From contig NZ_CP017564.2 in the NCBI RefSeq assembly GCF_001865575.2, positions 26,988 to 90,987 on the forward strand: DNA of 64,000 nucleotides, in the 5' to 3' direction. Below the pieces are notes generated by a model. It was not told where the DNA came from, did no database searches, and saw only the letters and a program-made list of their open reading frames with translations. The stretch's first letter is position 1, and every line of letters begins with the position of its first letter. Made by a program: the position numbers and the translations under genes. Source of the stretch: Paraburkholderia sprentiae WSM5005. Lineage in GTDB: Bacteria; Pseudomonadota; Gammaproteobacteria; Burkholderiales; Burkholderiaceae. Positions 49,165 to 57,377 of this stretch are shown piece after piece.

Positions 49165-51339
49165 TCATCGGCCTTTCCCGCCTCGGTCTTTAGGTTGTGA
49201 AACAGCAGCCTTACCGCTTCTGTATTTGACGGTCACCCGCTGTCCATGCTCCGGCGTCAAATCAAACGCGCTCCGGTCGTGAACAACGACTCTGTTCTGT
49301 CCAACGTCCTGCGCAATGTGCTTCGCGTTCTGCGCGATAACCGTCCCGGTGTAGCTGTTGCGATCAGTGACGGCATTCACGACGCTCGCGTTGCGCTTGA
49401 CGCCCCGAATCAGCGCGTCCATATCGTCTTCGTTCAATGAGACGTTCCGAGTGACCGATGCGCCCTGCGTGCTCTGCGCGTGACCCTGCCCGATCGCGCG
49501 TACTTGCTCGCGTGCTGCGAGTTCGTCGCGGATCTGTTTTTCAAGCCCGCGAAGCTCGGCATTCTGGATCGCGATGCCATGCTCGACGGCCATGCGCACC
49601 ACTCGCTCCTTAAATGCGAAGTCGCCGCCGGCGATGCGCAATCCGTCTTTCCACTTCTCGGCCCCGTACTGAAGGGTAATTGCCAATGCGCTGTCCGACA
49701 CATCGGCGCGTCCGAACGTCAAACGCTCGCCTTCGTCACGGAATGCGGGTTGCCCGTTGGCAAAGTTGTAGTTCACTCTCCCGTTGTTCCCGACCTTCCA
49801 GATGAGATTGCCCAACGGCCGAATGGATGGATCGGTATCGGCGGCTCGCGCTGCCGTGATCGAATTCTCTGTCTCGGCGATCGCGTCGCGGGCCTCTTTC
49901 TTCTTTCGATCGCGACCGTCCTGATAGACCATGCCTCGCAGCGCGCTAATCGCGGCCTCGTTGCCAAGCTGAGCCTGCGCTTCGACCCATTCGCGCCACG
50001 ACGGTACAGGCGGAAGTAACTGATTGCGTTCGGCGCGCTCTGCCCGGACTTGCTGGACGAGTTGTTGCCGCGCACTGGCCATTGTTACCTTTGCGACCAT
50101 GTATGCCTGCTGCTTCTGCGCTGGACTCAGGAACGCATCGGCTTTAATTGCCGCGCGCCGAGCATCATAGGCTTTTCGCAGGTCCGCAAATCTGCGCTTG
50201 TCCTGATCTACGAACGGCGTCAATGCCTCACGTGCGATGTTCTGATGTTGACGCGCCTCCCGATCCGCCTGCTTGTATTGCTCATAGAGTGCGTCTCGTA
50301 CAGCTTTCCGGGCAAGGCGGGATTCCAGTCGCTTATGAGGATCGCGCTTATACGTGCGCTTCGGCTCGTCCGTGCTCAGATCCGCTGCCGGGGGTTGGTA
50401 CTTGCCCCACTTAGCCTCAAGTTCTCCGCGCTTCAGAAAGCGGAACGCCGCCGATGCGCTAACCGACATCGGCTTGCCCAACTTCTCCGGTCGGTCGTCG
50501 CTGATGTCCGTCACCTTCAGGCCGCCGCCGCCAGTCTCGCGCAGTTCGAGACCATACTTGGCCAGCACGCGGTGGACGTCCTGCCAGCTGTCAGTTTTCT
50601 CGTCAGCCAGAACGCGCTTCAAGTCCGCGGCCGGCTCGCCTTTGCACCATGTCTCCAGTGATTCCTCGCCGGACCAGACCTCGGCCTGCTTTGCACCGTG
50701 GCGCGTCGGAGCAATGTCGGGGTCCACATACTCGGTGTTGCGGACAATGTGCTTTTTCCCGGCGACCTCGACTACTTGGAAGATCCCGTCGTCGTGGTGC
50801 CATCCGTATTTGATTTCTATCTCACGCGCTGCTTTGTGCAGGGTGAGATAGTCTCGATAGGTGTCTACCGCACGGTACGTTTTCGGATGAACACGGTTCA
50901 CCTCGATGTGTGCGTGCAGGTTGTCAGTGTTCGCGTGAATCGCGATGATGTACTGATGCTCGGCCATCCCCAGCGCGGCCAGTGTCTCTCGCGCAGCGGC
51001 GAATATGTCCTCGGTCTTCGGCCGCTCGTGTTCCGGCCACGAAAGAATATAGTGGTACACAGGCTCTTTGACCTTGGGCGCCTGGCGGGCGACGGCATAC
51101 ATCTCCGCCGGCGCACTCGCGAGGGACTGGACATTGCCAATCTCCACGCCGATGGTCTTCTCGACGTTCTCGCCGAGGGCGTCCAGGACGCTTTCTTTCG
51201 TGATGTACTGCGTCAGATTTGCCCAACTGTGCTTTTCGGGTGGCTCGCCCGACTGCTTGATTCCGTTGGTCACGTAGGTGGCAAGTTGCTTGAAGGAGGA
51301 CTTTCCGTCTCTCCGGTTCGGAACAACCTTCGGGATCAT
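49165..51339 (-). CDS. traI: MOBP relaxase (TraI type) with KfrB-like tail
   Basis: 724 residues from ATG 51339, which overlaps the stop of the accessory gene (ATGA). Relaxase domain: catalytic Tyr22 in ATYVTNG and His135/His142/His144 in IHANTDNLHAHIEVNRVHP, the MOBP three-histidine motif. A long helical middle (about 330-470) and an LPD7-like segment (TADTDPSIRPLG; then LTFGRADVSDSALAITLQYG) follow. Residues ~660-717 (SYTGTVIAQNAKHIAQDVGQ) are a KfrB-like domain. It nicks oriT at 51.8 kb and pilots the strand. Confidence 0.95.
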   Translation of the reverse strand: MIPKVVPNRRDGKSSFKQLATYVTNGIKQSGEPPEKHSWANLTQYITKESVLDALGENVEKTIGVEIGNVQSLASAPAEMYAVARQAPKVKEPVYHYILSWPEHERPKTEDIFAAARETLAALGMAEHQYIIAIHANTDNLHAHIEVNRVHPKTYRAVDTYRDYLTLHKAAREIEIKYGWHHDDGIFQVVEVAGKKHIVRNTEYVDPDIAPTRHGAKQAEVWSGEESLETWCKGEPAADLKRVLADEKTDSWQDVHRVLAKYGLELRETGGGGLKVTDISDDRPEKLGKPMSVSASAAFRFLKRGELEAKWGKYQPPAADLSTDEPKRTYKRDPHKRLESRLARKAVRDALYEQYKQADREARQHQNIAREALTPFVDQDKRRFADLRKAYDARRAAIKADAFLSPAQKQQAYMVAKVTMASARQQLVQQVRAERAERNQLLPPVPSWREWVEAQAQLGNEAAISALRGMVYQDGRDRKKKEARDAIAETENSITAARAADTDPSIRPLGNLIWKVGNNGRVNYNFANGQPAFRDEGERLTFGRADVSDSALAITLQYGAEKWKDGLRIAGGDFAFKERVVRMAVEHGIAIQNAELRGLEKQIRDELAAREQVRAIGQGHAQSTQGASVTRNVSLNEDDMDALIRGVKRNASVVNAVTDRNSYTGTVIAQNAKHIAQDVGQNRVVVHDRSAFDLTPEHGQRVTVKYRSGKAAVSQPKDRGGKGR

Positions 51340-51671
51340 CGTTCTTCTCCCGACTCCCACACCCGATTGATGGCGTCGATGACAGCCCGCATCGGCTCGT
51401 CCAGCACTTCAGTAGCCAGCGCTCCAAGCTCGCTTCCTGCCGCCTTCAAAGTGGCATGAATCCCTCGTAGCTCGTCGGCGCAATCGCGAAGCAGATTGAT
51501 CGCGTCCACGTCGGCCCGCTGGCGTGCCGCCCTTCCGAGTCCCGCCCGCGTCAAATAGTCGGTAACACTCAGCTTGCGATCGGCCGCCTTTTCCTCGAAC
51601 GACCGCTTCGTGTCCGGCGTCACTCGGAGTATCACGACAGCGCTTTTGGGTTCGCTCACTTTTCTTGGCAT
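51336..51671 (-). CDS. TraJ/MobC-like relaxosome accessory protein
   Basis: 111 residues from ATG 51671. N-terminal ribbon-helix-helix (VVILRVTPDTKRSFEEKAAD then LSVTDYLTRAGLG) and a helical C-terminus. Position directly between oriT and the relaxase is that of RP4 TraJ, which binds the oriT inverted repeat and loads TraI. Coupled to the relaxase by ATGA. Confidence 0.85.
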   Translation of the reverse strand: MPRKVSEPKSAVVILRVTPDTKRSFEEKAADRKLSVTDYLTRAGLGRAARQRADVDAINLLRDCADELRGIHATLKAAGSELGALATEVLDEPMRAVIDAINRVWESGEER

Positions 51672-51724
51672 TTTTAAGTCACTCAAATACGGGTCTCGGG
51701 GCGAAGCCCTGAGTTCAACGGAAA

Positions 51725-51815
51725 GGACAAAAGGGCGAAGGGGGCCGAAGGCCACCGAGCGCTTTTGTCCGGTGTATATGCGCGACTCGTCGCGTATATA
51801 CATTCCCTATCCTGT
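51725..51815 (-). other. Origin of transfer (oriT) with nic site
   Basis: CTATCCTGTC contains TATCCTGT (51808-51815), matching the IncP/MOBP nic consensus YATCCTG|Y; the cut is predicted between 51814 and 51815 on this strand's sequence. Just before it lies a near-perfect inverted repeat GTATATGCGCG-N6-CGCGTATATAC (51774-51801), the position of the TraJ site in RP4. A second repeat GGACAAAAG/CTTTTGTCC spans 51725-51770. Confidence 0.85.
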
Positions 51816-51986
51816 CCTCAAGGTGTTAGGGGCTGTAGTACCCGAGTGCGTCACCTCTCGCGTCACCGACAGCGTGACCGGGTGCGCACACGGACGGGGT
51901 TAGTTCATCGGAGCTTGCGGAGATGAACTCCCGGTACTGCGCCCGGAGGGCGCCGCGACACATCGCTGCGCCAACCTTTCCGACAC

Positions 51987-52018
51987 CATTGTGATGATAT
52001 TATATGAGTTCCACAATG
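51987..52018. promoter_or_regulatory. Inverted repeat at the TraK-position promoter
   Basis: CATTGTG (51987-51993) and CACAATG (52012-52018), 18 bp apart, bracketing an AT-rich -10-like TATTATAT. Likely operator of the divergent gene at 52048. Confidence 0.5.
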
Positions 52019-52047
52019 TTATTCAGACCGTTCCGCGAGGCGTACAC

Positions 52048-52962
52048 ATGGCGTCCACCCGCAGAAGTATCGAAAAAAATGAAATTGAAGTGGCTCGCCA
52101 GAAACTTCTGGAAGCCATCTATAGCGAACTGCCCGACGACCGTTTCCTTGGACGGGACGCGGTGAAGCAACTGCTCAGCACGCTAATTGCCGCACGAGAA
52201 CGCGGACTCCCGTTCGAGCGAATCTCGGACATCCTCAAGCAAGCAGGGTTGGACCTCGCGCCAGTCACGTTGCGCCGCTACTTCTTCGAATTGAAAACCG
52301 ATGCCGAGCTGGCAGCAGAGAACGCGCGCCACGCAAAGAAGGTTGCCGACACGCGAAGGGCGATCCAAGACAAGGTTCTCGAGCTGCATACCGAGCACGG
52401 CAACGCTCTTGCGGCAAAGCGCGCCAGGCTAACCCAAGCTACCCCGAGATTCGCCAATGCCTTCGGCAGCGAAAGCACAACGCCAGACGTTCCGACCATC
52501 ACCCCAGCGGCGGTCCATTCGGCTGGCACGAAGAGCGTGATTTCGGAACGTGAAAACGCGCGACCGGCTTCGCCGGCCGCGCCGGTTCCGCCGCCTGCGG
52601 CGTCGGAACCGGCGCGGTTGGAAAGTGAAGGGGCGGTGCCCGGACCGATCCTCGATGTCAAATCCTCGTCAACGCTTCCAACGTCAGAAAAAGCAAATCG
52701 GGCTGCGCCCGATATTCAAAGTGATGGCGCGATGACTCTCGCCGACATCGAACGGGCTAGTCTTGCGACGGAAGAGCGAACGGAATTGATGGGAGACGTG
52801 GAGCTGAGGGCAGGGGAGTTGGTTTACTACGTGTCGGGGCAGCCGTTTCACGGGCTGCTTTCGCAACGGCAAATTCGGCTTCTAAGGACAGTGGGACGCA
52901 TCATCGCGCCCACAAAAGGCAAGTCGAGCAAAGACTTCGTGTCGATGCCGACCAAGTTGTGA
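52048..52962 (+). CDS. TraK-position DNA-binding protein
   Basis: 304 residues from ATG 52048 (ATG 51991 in frame would run through the operator). N-terminal helix-turn-helix-like domain: AVKQLLSTLIAARERGLPFE, then RISDILKQAGLDLAPVTLRRYFFEL. A Pro/Ala linker (about 150-225) leads to a C-terminal domain ending ELVYYVSGQPFHGLLSQRQI. Divergent from the relaxosome genes across oriT, as traK is in RP4; an oriT-binding role is inferred. Palindrome copy 12 lies within its linker. Confidence 0.7.
   Translation: MASTRRSIEKNEIEVARQKLLEAIYSELPDDRFLGRDAVKQLLSTLIAARERGLPFERISDILKQAGLDLAPVTLRRYFFELKTDAELAAENARHAKKVADTRRAIQDKVLELHTEHGNALAAKRARLTQATPRFANAFGSESTTPDVPTITPAAVHSAGTKSVISERENARPASPAAPVPPPAASEPARLESEGAVPGPILDVKSSSTLPTSEKANRAAPDIQSDGAMTLADIERASLATEERTELMGDVELRAGELVYYVSGQPFHGLLSQRQIRLLRTVGRIIAPTKGKSSKDFVSMPTKL
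52676..52689. repeat. 14-bp ACGT-core palindrome, copy 12, inside a coding region
   Basis: TTCCAACGTCAGAA within the linker of the 52048 gene, followed by a GGGC-TGC-GCCC hairpin; this is a terminator-like arrangement embedded in a gene, as if it had been inserted there. Confidence 0.75.
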
Positions 52963-52966
52963 TGGA

Positions 52967-53812
52967 TCAGGCGGCGTAGCGCACCAGTCCGCACAGATCA
53001 ACGTCGCTGCTGGCTTGCTGCGCGTCGCGCAGGCTCTCGTCAGCAGTAGAGAAGAAATCGTCCTGGCGCGAGGCTGCGTCGAGCTTCGGTAAGGTCTTCG
53101 CATAGCGGCTCACGCTCGTACCGTCGATGCTGTTCGCGCCTGCGGCGGCACAAATCTTAATACGGCGTACCGTATTGACCCGTCCGACATGAAGGTGGCA
53201 GTTGCGACGGCGAGCCAAGGAACCCCACGCACCTGCGGTGGCCTCCTTCCATTCGGTGGAGCCTCCAATAAAAATACCAACGGCGGGCGACAACTCGTGC
53301 GCTACGTCTTCCAGCTGAACCCCGTCCTGTACCGCGATCAGCACCTTCGTCGGAATTCCTCGCAGGCGCTCTTTCCACGCGAGAGAGAACTCCAGCGAGG
53401 CCATGCCGCCCTGCACAACGTCCGGCAGGACGATCCATTCTGCGCGTTCGCCGACTAGGTCCACAGCGCGCAAGAACGACCCTTCGTCAAACGGCTGGCC
53501 CTGCTGGTACGCGGTCCACGCGCCGTTGTCCAACGCGTAGGGCATGCCTTCCGATCGCAGGCTGCTTCCTTTAGGCGAAAGCAGCATGTGCCATCCGGCC
53601 TCCTTCATGGCCGCGAGATTGCGTTTGGTGCCGGTGTGGCTCGCGTATGCAACCATCGGTTGACGGTGCATCGTGAGGCGTTCTTCGATGCTCCAATCGT
53701 CATCGGCCGAGCCGTCGACGCAGTAATAGTCGGAATACGCGATTACAGCCTGCGACCATCCGGATTTTTCGCCAGCGGCGTAGGGTGCGATCCAAGCGGG
53801 AATGTTGTTCAT
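52967..53812 (-). CDS. tRNA-guanine-transglycosylase-like protein
   Basis: 281 residues from ATG 53812 (TTG 53842 also in frame). YALDNGAWTAYQQGQPFDEG, EWIVLPDVVQGGMASL, VLIAVQDGVQ and GIFIGGSTEWKEAT form a TIM-barrel pattern seen in phage and plasmid proteins annotated as queuine tRNA-ribosyltransferase-like. This resembles the DpdA branch that inserts deazaguanines into DNA, but that assignment is unproven. No queuosine-precursor genes are adjacent. It is on the leading side of oriT. Confidence 0.65.
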   Translation of the reverse strand: MNNIPAWIAPYAAGEKSGWSQAVIAYSDYYCVDGSADDDWSIEERLTMHRQPMVAYASHTGTKRNLAAMKEAGWHMLLSPKGSSLRSEGMPYALDNGAWTAYQQGQPFDEGSFLRAVDLVGERAEWIVLPDVVQGGMASLEFSLAWKERLRGIPTKVLIAVQDGVQLEDVAHELSPAVGIFIGGSTEWKEATAGAWGSLARRRNCHLHVGRVNTVRRIKICAAAGANSIDGTSVSRYAKTLPKLDAASRQDDFFSTADESLRDAQQASSDVDLCGLVRYAA

Positions 53813-53845
53813 TGCTGTTTCGTCTTTTGGCCTGCGTTCCAATCG

Positions 53846-54814
53846 TTAGGCGCAGAGCGGTTCAAACGCGTCGTCGCGGTCTGCGTAATCGTCCGTTTCG
53901 TCGTCGGCTTCGTCGTCCTGCTCGTTGTCCGCTCGATCGGCCAGCATTCGAGCGATCGAGTCAGCGGGCGGGCGGTCGTCAAAAACCTCGATGGCGCTTT
54001 CCAGCACGCACAGTTGGCCACGCACCTTCACGACCAGGCCGCGATCGTCGCCACGCTCGCGAATGCCGTCGTCCCAAGCCTTGCAGATCGACCGATACGA
54101 ATAGGTTTCTCCGTTCCAGTCAGCGATAGGGCAGATCCGCCATGCACGGCCATGCTCGATGCCGCGATATCCCGAGCCGCCCGTCTGCACGTATTCGCGC
54201 CCGCCCAGCTTGAACGTCGGGACCGACGCCACACCTGCACCCGACATCGCGATCTTGTCCGCGCAGTAGGCAGCTTTCCACGTCGCGTAGGGCACGCGCA
54301 CGACTGGCATGCCGTCGCGGTAGCTCGCCAGAAAGATCGAGTCCTTCCAGGGCGAATATGCGATGTGGCCGTTTCCGGTTATCGCCCAATGGCGGCCGAT
54401 GAGTGTGCCGACGCCTTCTACGAACACGGCACATTCCTTCATCTGCCCGTCGTCCCGCGACTTCATTTCGATCCCGGCAACGGGCGATTTCCCGAGCTGC
54501 TCGCACGTCTTGAAGAACGCGTCTAGGTCGCCATAAACCTCCGCGTCTACTTTCCTGCGACCCATGCGCATCGGCACATCGCCGCCTTCCTCGATCAACT
54601 CAGCGAGTTCGTCTTTTGCTGCATCGATGCCGCTTTGGTAGAGGCGCGAGAATTGGCCATCAACGCTCGCGACACGCCGCGCCGCAACTTCCAGCGCGCG
54701 GGTCCATTGCTGCGCGCTCCAGTCCGGGTCATGCCATGCGCCGAACTCTAACGCAAAGGAGTGCGAATCATTTGAAGTGAAATCAAAGCCTAACTGAGCG
54801 GCAAGTGCGGTCAT
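53846..54814 (-). CDS. Hypothetical protein with acidic tail
   Basis: 322 residues. Starts LAAQLGFDFTSND like the DarB-like protein's first residues (EAQLGFDFTFNE), an unexpected similarity. A central globular domain includes RHWAITGNGHIAYSPWKDSI. The last ~35 residues are Asp/Glu-rich. No family recognised. Transcribed from an operator-covered promoter at 54851-54879. Confidence 0.7.
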   Translation of the reverse strand: MTALAAQLGFDFTSNDSHSFALEFGAWHDPDWSAQQWTRALEVAARRVASVDGQFSRLYQSGIDAAKDELAELIEEGGDVPMRMGRRKVDAEVYGDLDAFFKTCEQLGKSPVAGIEMKSRDDGQMKECAVFVEGVGTLIGRHWAITGNGHIAYSPWKDSIFLASYRDGMPVVRVPYATWKAAYCADKIAMSGAGVASVPTFKLGGREYVQTGGSGYRGIEHGRAWRICPIADWNGETYSYRSICKAWDDGIRERGDDRGLVVKVRGQLCVLESAIEVFDDRPPADSIARMLADRADNEQDDEADDETDDYADRDDAFEPLCA

Positions 54815-54850
54815 CGTTGTTTCCGTCCTGAAAATTAATACTAAGACTCT

Positions 54851-54879
54851 ATTGTACCCAATGGGTACATTCAGGGCAA
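54851..54879 (-). promoter_or_regulatory. Minus-strand promoter with TGTACCCA operator
   Basis: On the minus strand -35 TTGCCC (54874-54879) and -10 TACAAT (54851-54856) are 17 bp apart. The palindrome TGTACCCA-A-TGGGTACA (54853-54869) fills the spacer and -10. Confidence 0.8.
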
Positions 54880-54902
54880 GGACTTTTATGCATTAGAATC
54901 GC

Positions 54903-54931
54903 TTGACGAACGTACCCATTGGGTACATAAT
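54903..54931 (+). promoter_or_regulatory. Plus-strand promoter with TGTACCCA operator
   Basis: -35 TTGACG (54903-54908) and -10 CATAAT (54926-54931) are 17 bp apart; GTACCCA-T-TGGGTAC (54912-54926) fills the spacer. The same operator thus controls both divergent units. Confidence 0.8.
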
Positions 54932-54943
54932 GGAGGCTGCTGT

Positions 54944-55231
54944 ATGGAACTTGATTTGAAGGTGGTTTTTTACCGTCCCGCCCGCTTCGGGCGTCACCGT
55001 AACCAGATGGTTTGGAGCAAAGCCATGCAAATGCAACAGGGTACGCCGTTCAAGATTCTCGCCTTCCCTGATATGGGTGTCTCGTTCTACGCGGTGTGGG
55101 ACGAGGATACAGAAACGTATTGGATTTACGACGGCGCGGATCAGGACACGGCAAACGCGATCGGCGAATCGGAAACGGTGGCGGGCGCGAAGCAAGTTGC
55201 CAAGGATGTCGCGGAAGCGTTGATGGCGTAA
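54944..55231 (+). CDS. Small hypothetical protein
   Basis: 95 residues with GGAGG. N-terminal beta strands (LKVVFYRPARFGRHRNQMVW), then a small acidic domain with a helix at the end. Unrecognised. First gene of the operator-controlled plus-strand cluster. Confidence 0.65.
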   Translation: MELDLKVVFYRPARFGRHRNQMVWSKAMQMQQGTPFKILAFPDMGVSFYAVWDEDTETYWIYDGADQDTANAIGESETVAGAKQVAKDVAEALMA

Positions 55232-55238
55232 CAAGAGA

Positions 55239-55261
55239 GTGGCCCGCCTCGTGCGGGCCAC
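55239..55261 (+). terminator. Hairpin between small genes
   Basis: Perfect 9-bp arms GTGGCCCGC and GCGGGCCAC with a 5-nt loop. Without a T-run; may attenuate or stabilise. Confidence 0.6.
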
Positions 55262-55280
55262 CCCCAATAAAGGCGAAAGC

Positions 55281-55466
55281 ATGGCTGCAAAAATCTACGC
55301 GACACTTCGCAAGCGTTACTGCACTGAAGCGCTTAAAAGCATGGGCTTTACGCGTGATGGCTCGATGCTTGTTAAGCGCGGCGCTTGTCGGAAAGTCTAT
55401 GCAACGGCAAGCAGCCTCGACGGCTATTTCTGGCGCGTTACACCGCTTGTTCGGCACTGGCGCTAA
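55281..55466 (+). CDS. Small basic hypothetical protein
   Basis: 61 residues, ATG 55281. Basic with several Cys and aromatics (FTRDGSMLVKRGACRKVY). Unrecognised. Confidence 0.6.
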   Translation: MAAKIYATLRKRYCTEALKSMGFTRDGSMLVKRGACRKVYATASSLDGYFWRVTPLVRHWR

Positions 55467-55505
55467 GGCCAGATTGTCAACCTCACTTGCCCAGGGGCAC
55501 CGAAG

Positions 55506-55730
55506 ATGGAAGGTACGAAACAGGTAGCGCAACGCATTGTGAACGCGGCCGAGCACTTCGTCGGGGTCGTGCAGCAAATCACCGGCTGCTCGCGCGAAGA
55601 AGCCCTCAAGGCGCTCGACACCATGCGCAAGCTGAAAGTGGCCAAGCTGGATGTTGCCGCAGGCCGCTACCAGGTTAAGCACGGCGCGTTCATGGAAGCT
55701 GACGCCCTCCGCGCCGCGATCGATTACTAA
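55506..55730 (+). CDS. Small helical hypothetical protein
   Basis: 74 residues. Helical (VAQRIVNAAEHFVGVVQQIT; EEALKALDTMRKLKVAKLD) and may contain a helix-hairpin; unrecognised. Confidence 0.6.
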   Translation: MEGTKQVAQRIVNAAEHFVGVVQQITGCSREEALKALDTMRKLKVAKLDVAAGRYQVKHGAFMEADALRAAIDY

Positions 55731-55758
55731 TCAAACACTGCTACGTAAGGAAATACGA

Positions 55759-55830
55759 ATGGAACTGCTCATTGCCGTACTCGCAACCCTCGCTCTCGTT
55801 GGCGCGTTCCAATTTGAATCCCGCGTCTAA
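55759..55830 (+). CDS. 23-residue membrane microprotein
   Basis: ATG 55759 with AAGGAA upstream, encoding ELLIAVLATLALVGAFQF and a short polar end: a single membrane helix. Short but with a good ribosome site and in the middle of a gene string. Confidence 0.5.
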   Translation: MELLIAVLATLALVGAFQFESRV

Positions 55831-55916
55831 TCGCGACCGTCACTTTTCAGCCCGCCCCGCGAGTACGCGGCGCAGTGGTGGCCTGATTTCGACTAATTTA
55901 AACAAAGGAGTTTGCA

Positions 55917-56150
55917 ATGATTCGAGGCAAGTACAAGGCAACCGCCCTTCGCGTGGGCCTGCGGGTCGGCGCTGCCTGTGGTCCGGGCGAGTTTCCTGAA
56001 GACCGTCCTGGCAGGATCACGGACAAGGAAGTCACGCGCTGGGGTACCACGTGGAAGGTGCAACTGGACGACGGCTCGCAAGAGTGGATCTCTGGTGTTC
56101 AAACCACTGCGATGGGCATTGGCTGGTACGCGATTGAGGAAGTGGCGTGA
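55917..56150 (+). CDS. Small beta-rich protein
   Basis: 77 residues with AAAGGAG. Sequence PGRITDKEVTRWGTTWKVQL then DDGSQEWISG looks like a small SH3-type barrel. Unrecognised. Overlaps the next gene by GTGA. Confidence 0.65.
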   Translation: MIRGKYKATALRVGLRVGAACGPGEFPEDRPGRITDKEVTRWGTTWKVQLDDGSQEWISGVQTTAMGIGWYAIEEVA

Positions 56151-56401
56151 CCTTCTGCCGCCCAGCCCCCTTGCTGAAAGACGCGCTCGTTAGCGAGCGT
56201 GTCCGGGCAGTGACGGCACGCGTAGTCGTCAAATACTCGCCCGCACTTACGCCCGAGTTCGTCTATGGGGATGTGCTGCCCGACGTTCAGACGTGTGCAG
56301 ATTGGCTCTCGGCAATGATCGAGTACTACTCGCGCACCGGATCGGCGCGCGTGGCGTCGCTCATACGCCTTCGGTCTATCGCTGCGCGGATCACCGCATA
56401 G
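56147..56401 (+). CDS. Small hypothetical protein
   Basis: 84 residues from GTG 56147, coupled to the preceding gene. Helical with two Cys. Unrecognised. Confidence 0.6.
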   Translation: MTFCRPAPLLKDALVSERVRAVTARVVVKYSPALTPEFVYGDVLPDVQTCADWLSAMIEYYSRTGSARVASLIRLRSIAARITA

Positions 56402-56407
56402 CCCGAT

Positions 56408-56421
56408 TTCCAACGTCAGAA
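56408..56421. repeat. 14-bp ACGT-core palindrome, copy 13
   Basis: TTCCAACGTCAGAA in the 47-bp gap between the 56147 gene and the membrane protein at 56449. Confidence 0.8.
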
Positions 56422-56448
56422 GCTGAAACCTACAAACCGAGATTTGCG

Positions 56449-56964
56449 ATGAACCGAAAACCTATTTCCGCTCCAACCGTTGCCCGCGAAGCTGCGCCGA
56501 ATCCGTTCACTGATTCTCTCGGCATCCTGTATGCACTCTCGTTCATCGCAGTCGCGCTCGCTGGCTGGCACGGTGGCATGCGTCATGCCGTAGGCGTTTT
56601 GCCGTTGTGGGCCGTCATAGCGGCCATCCTCGCGGCTGGCTGCGTGCTCATGCACTCTGTACGCTGGATGGCCGCTACATACGCTTGCGCGCTGGCGGTT
56701 ACATGGGCCTTTCTCGCAATGGACATGCTTGGCGCCGATATCGCATCACGTATCTACCCGCGTGTTGCATCCCTTACACCGTTGGCTGATCCCGCCGTTC
56801 TCCAATGGGGCAGCGTCGTTATTACGGTGGGTTTCGGTGCTGCCGCCGTGCTGAGTCACTTTCAGGCGCTGTTCGAGCGCGCGGCGCCACCGTTGGCTGC
56901 GACCGGCAATGCCTCGCTGGACGATACTGTGATCGGCTCTGCCGTGCGTGCGCGCGCCGACTGA
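56449..56964 (+). CDS. Four- to five-helix membrane protein
   Basis: 171 residues from ATG 56449. Hydrophobic segments near 24-42, 48-68, 70-95 and 118-140. Unrecognised integral membrane protein under palindrome copy 13. Confidence 0.65.
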   Translation: MNRKPISAPTVAREAAPNPFTDSLGILYALSFIAVALAGWHGGMRHAVGVLPLWAVIAAILAAGCVLMHSVRWMAATYACALAVTWAFLAMDMLGADIASRIYPRVASLTPLADPAVLQWGSVVITVGFGAAAVLSHFQALFERAAPPLAATGNASLDDTVIGSAVRARAD

Positions 56965-57051
56965 TCCATAGCTGCCTTCGCCTGTCCTGTAATATCGCGT
57001 CTTTCGACGGGGGCACTGAACCCCTCCAGACTGACTTAAAGGGAGTGTTGC

Positions 57052-57309
57052 ATGTCTATGAACCGGCCGATCGCGGAGCGCGTATCCGAGCCTAGCCCGG
57101 AGGAAGTCCGCGCAGCTAGAGAGTACGCCGGACTCACGCAGGAAGCCGCGGGGGCGTTGGTTTCGTCTTCAGACCAGCCTCGTCGCACTTGGGACAAGTG
57201 GGAAACGACCAACGAAACCAACAAGCGCAAGATGCCGTTGCCCACTTGGGAGTTGTTTCTTCTGCTCACGGGTCAGCATCCGAGCTTGGGGCTGGTGGAA
57301 AAAAAATGA
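57052..57309 (+). CDS. Xre-type helix-turn-helix protein
   Basis: 85 residues with AAGGGAG. Residues ~15-50 (SPEEVRAAREYAGLTQEAAG then ALVSSSDQPRRTWDKWE) form the Xre/Cro helix-turn-helix. Located at the head of the Stb-like block; candidate local regulator. Confidence 0.75.
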   Translation: MSMNRPIAERVSEPSPEEVRAAREYAGLTQEAAGALVSSSDQPRRTWDKWETTNETNKRKMPLPTWELFLLLTGQHPSLGLVEKK

Positions 57310-57377
57310 GCGTCCTCCCGGCAGACATCTTTTTTCAGCGTTGATATCGCCGGAACAACTGGAAAAAGCAAACCACT

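Noticed and set aside
48741..49193. 150-codon plus-strand frame after imuA
   Set aside because: It overlaps a shorter frame with a proper AAGGAG site and runs into the relaxase terminator; composition is unlike a folded protein.
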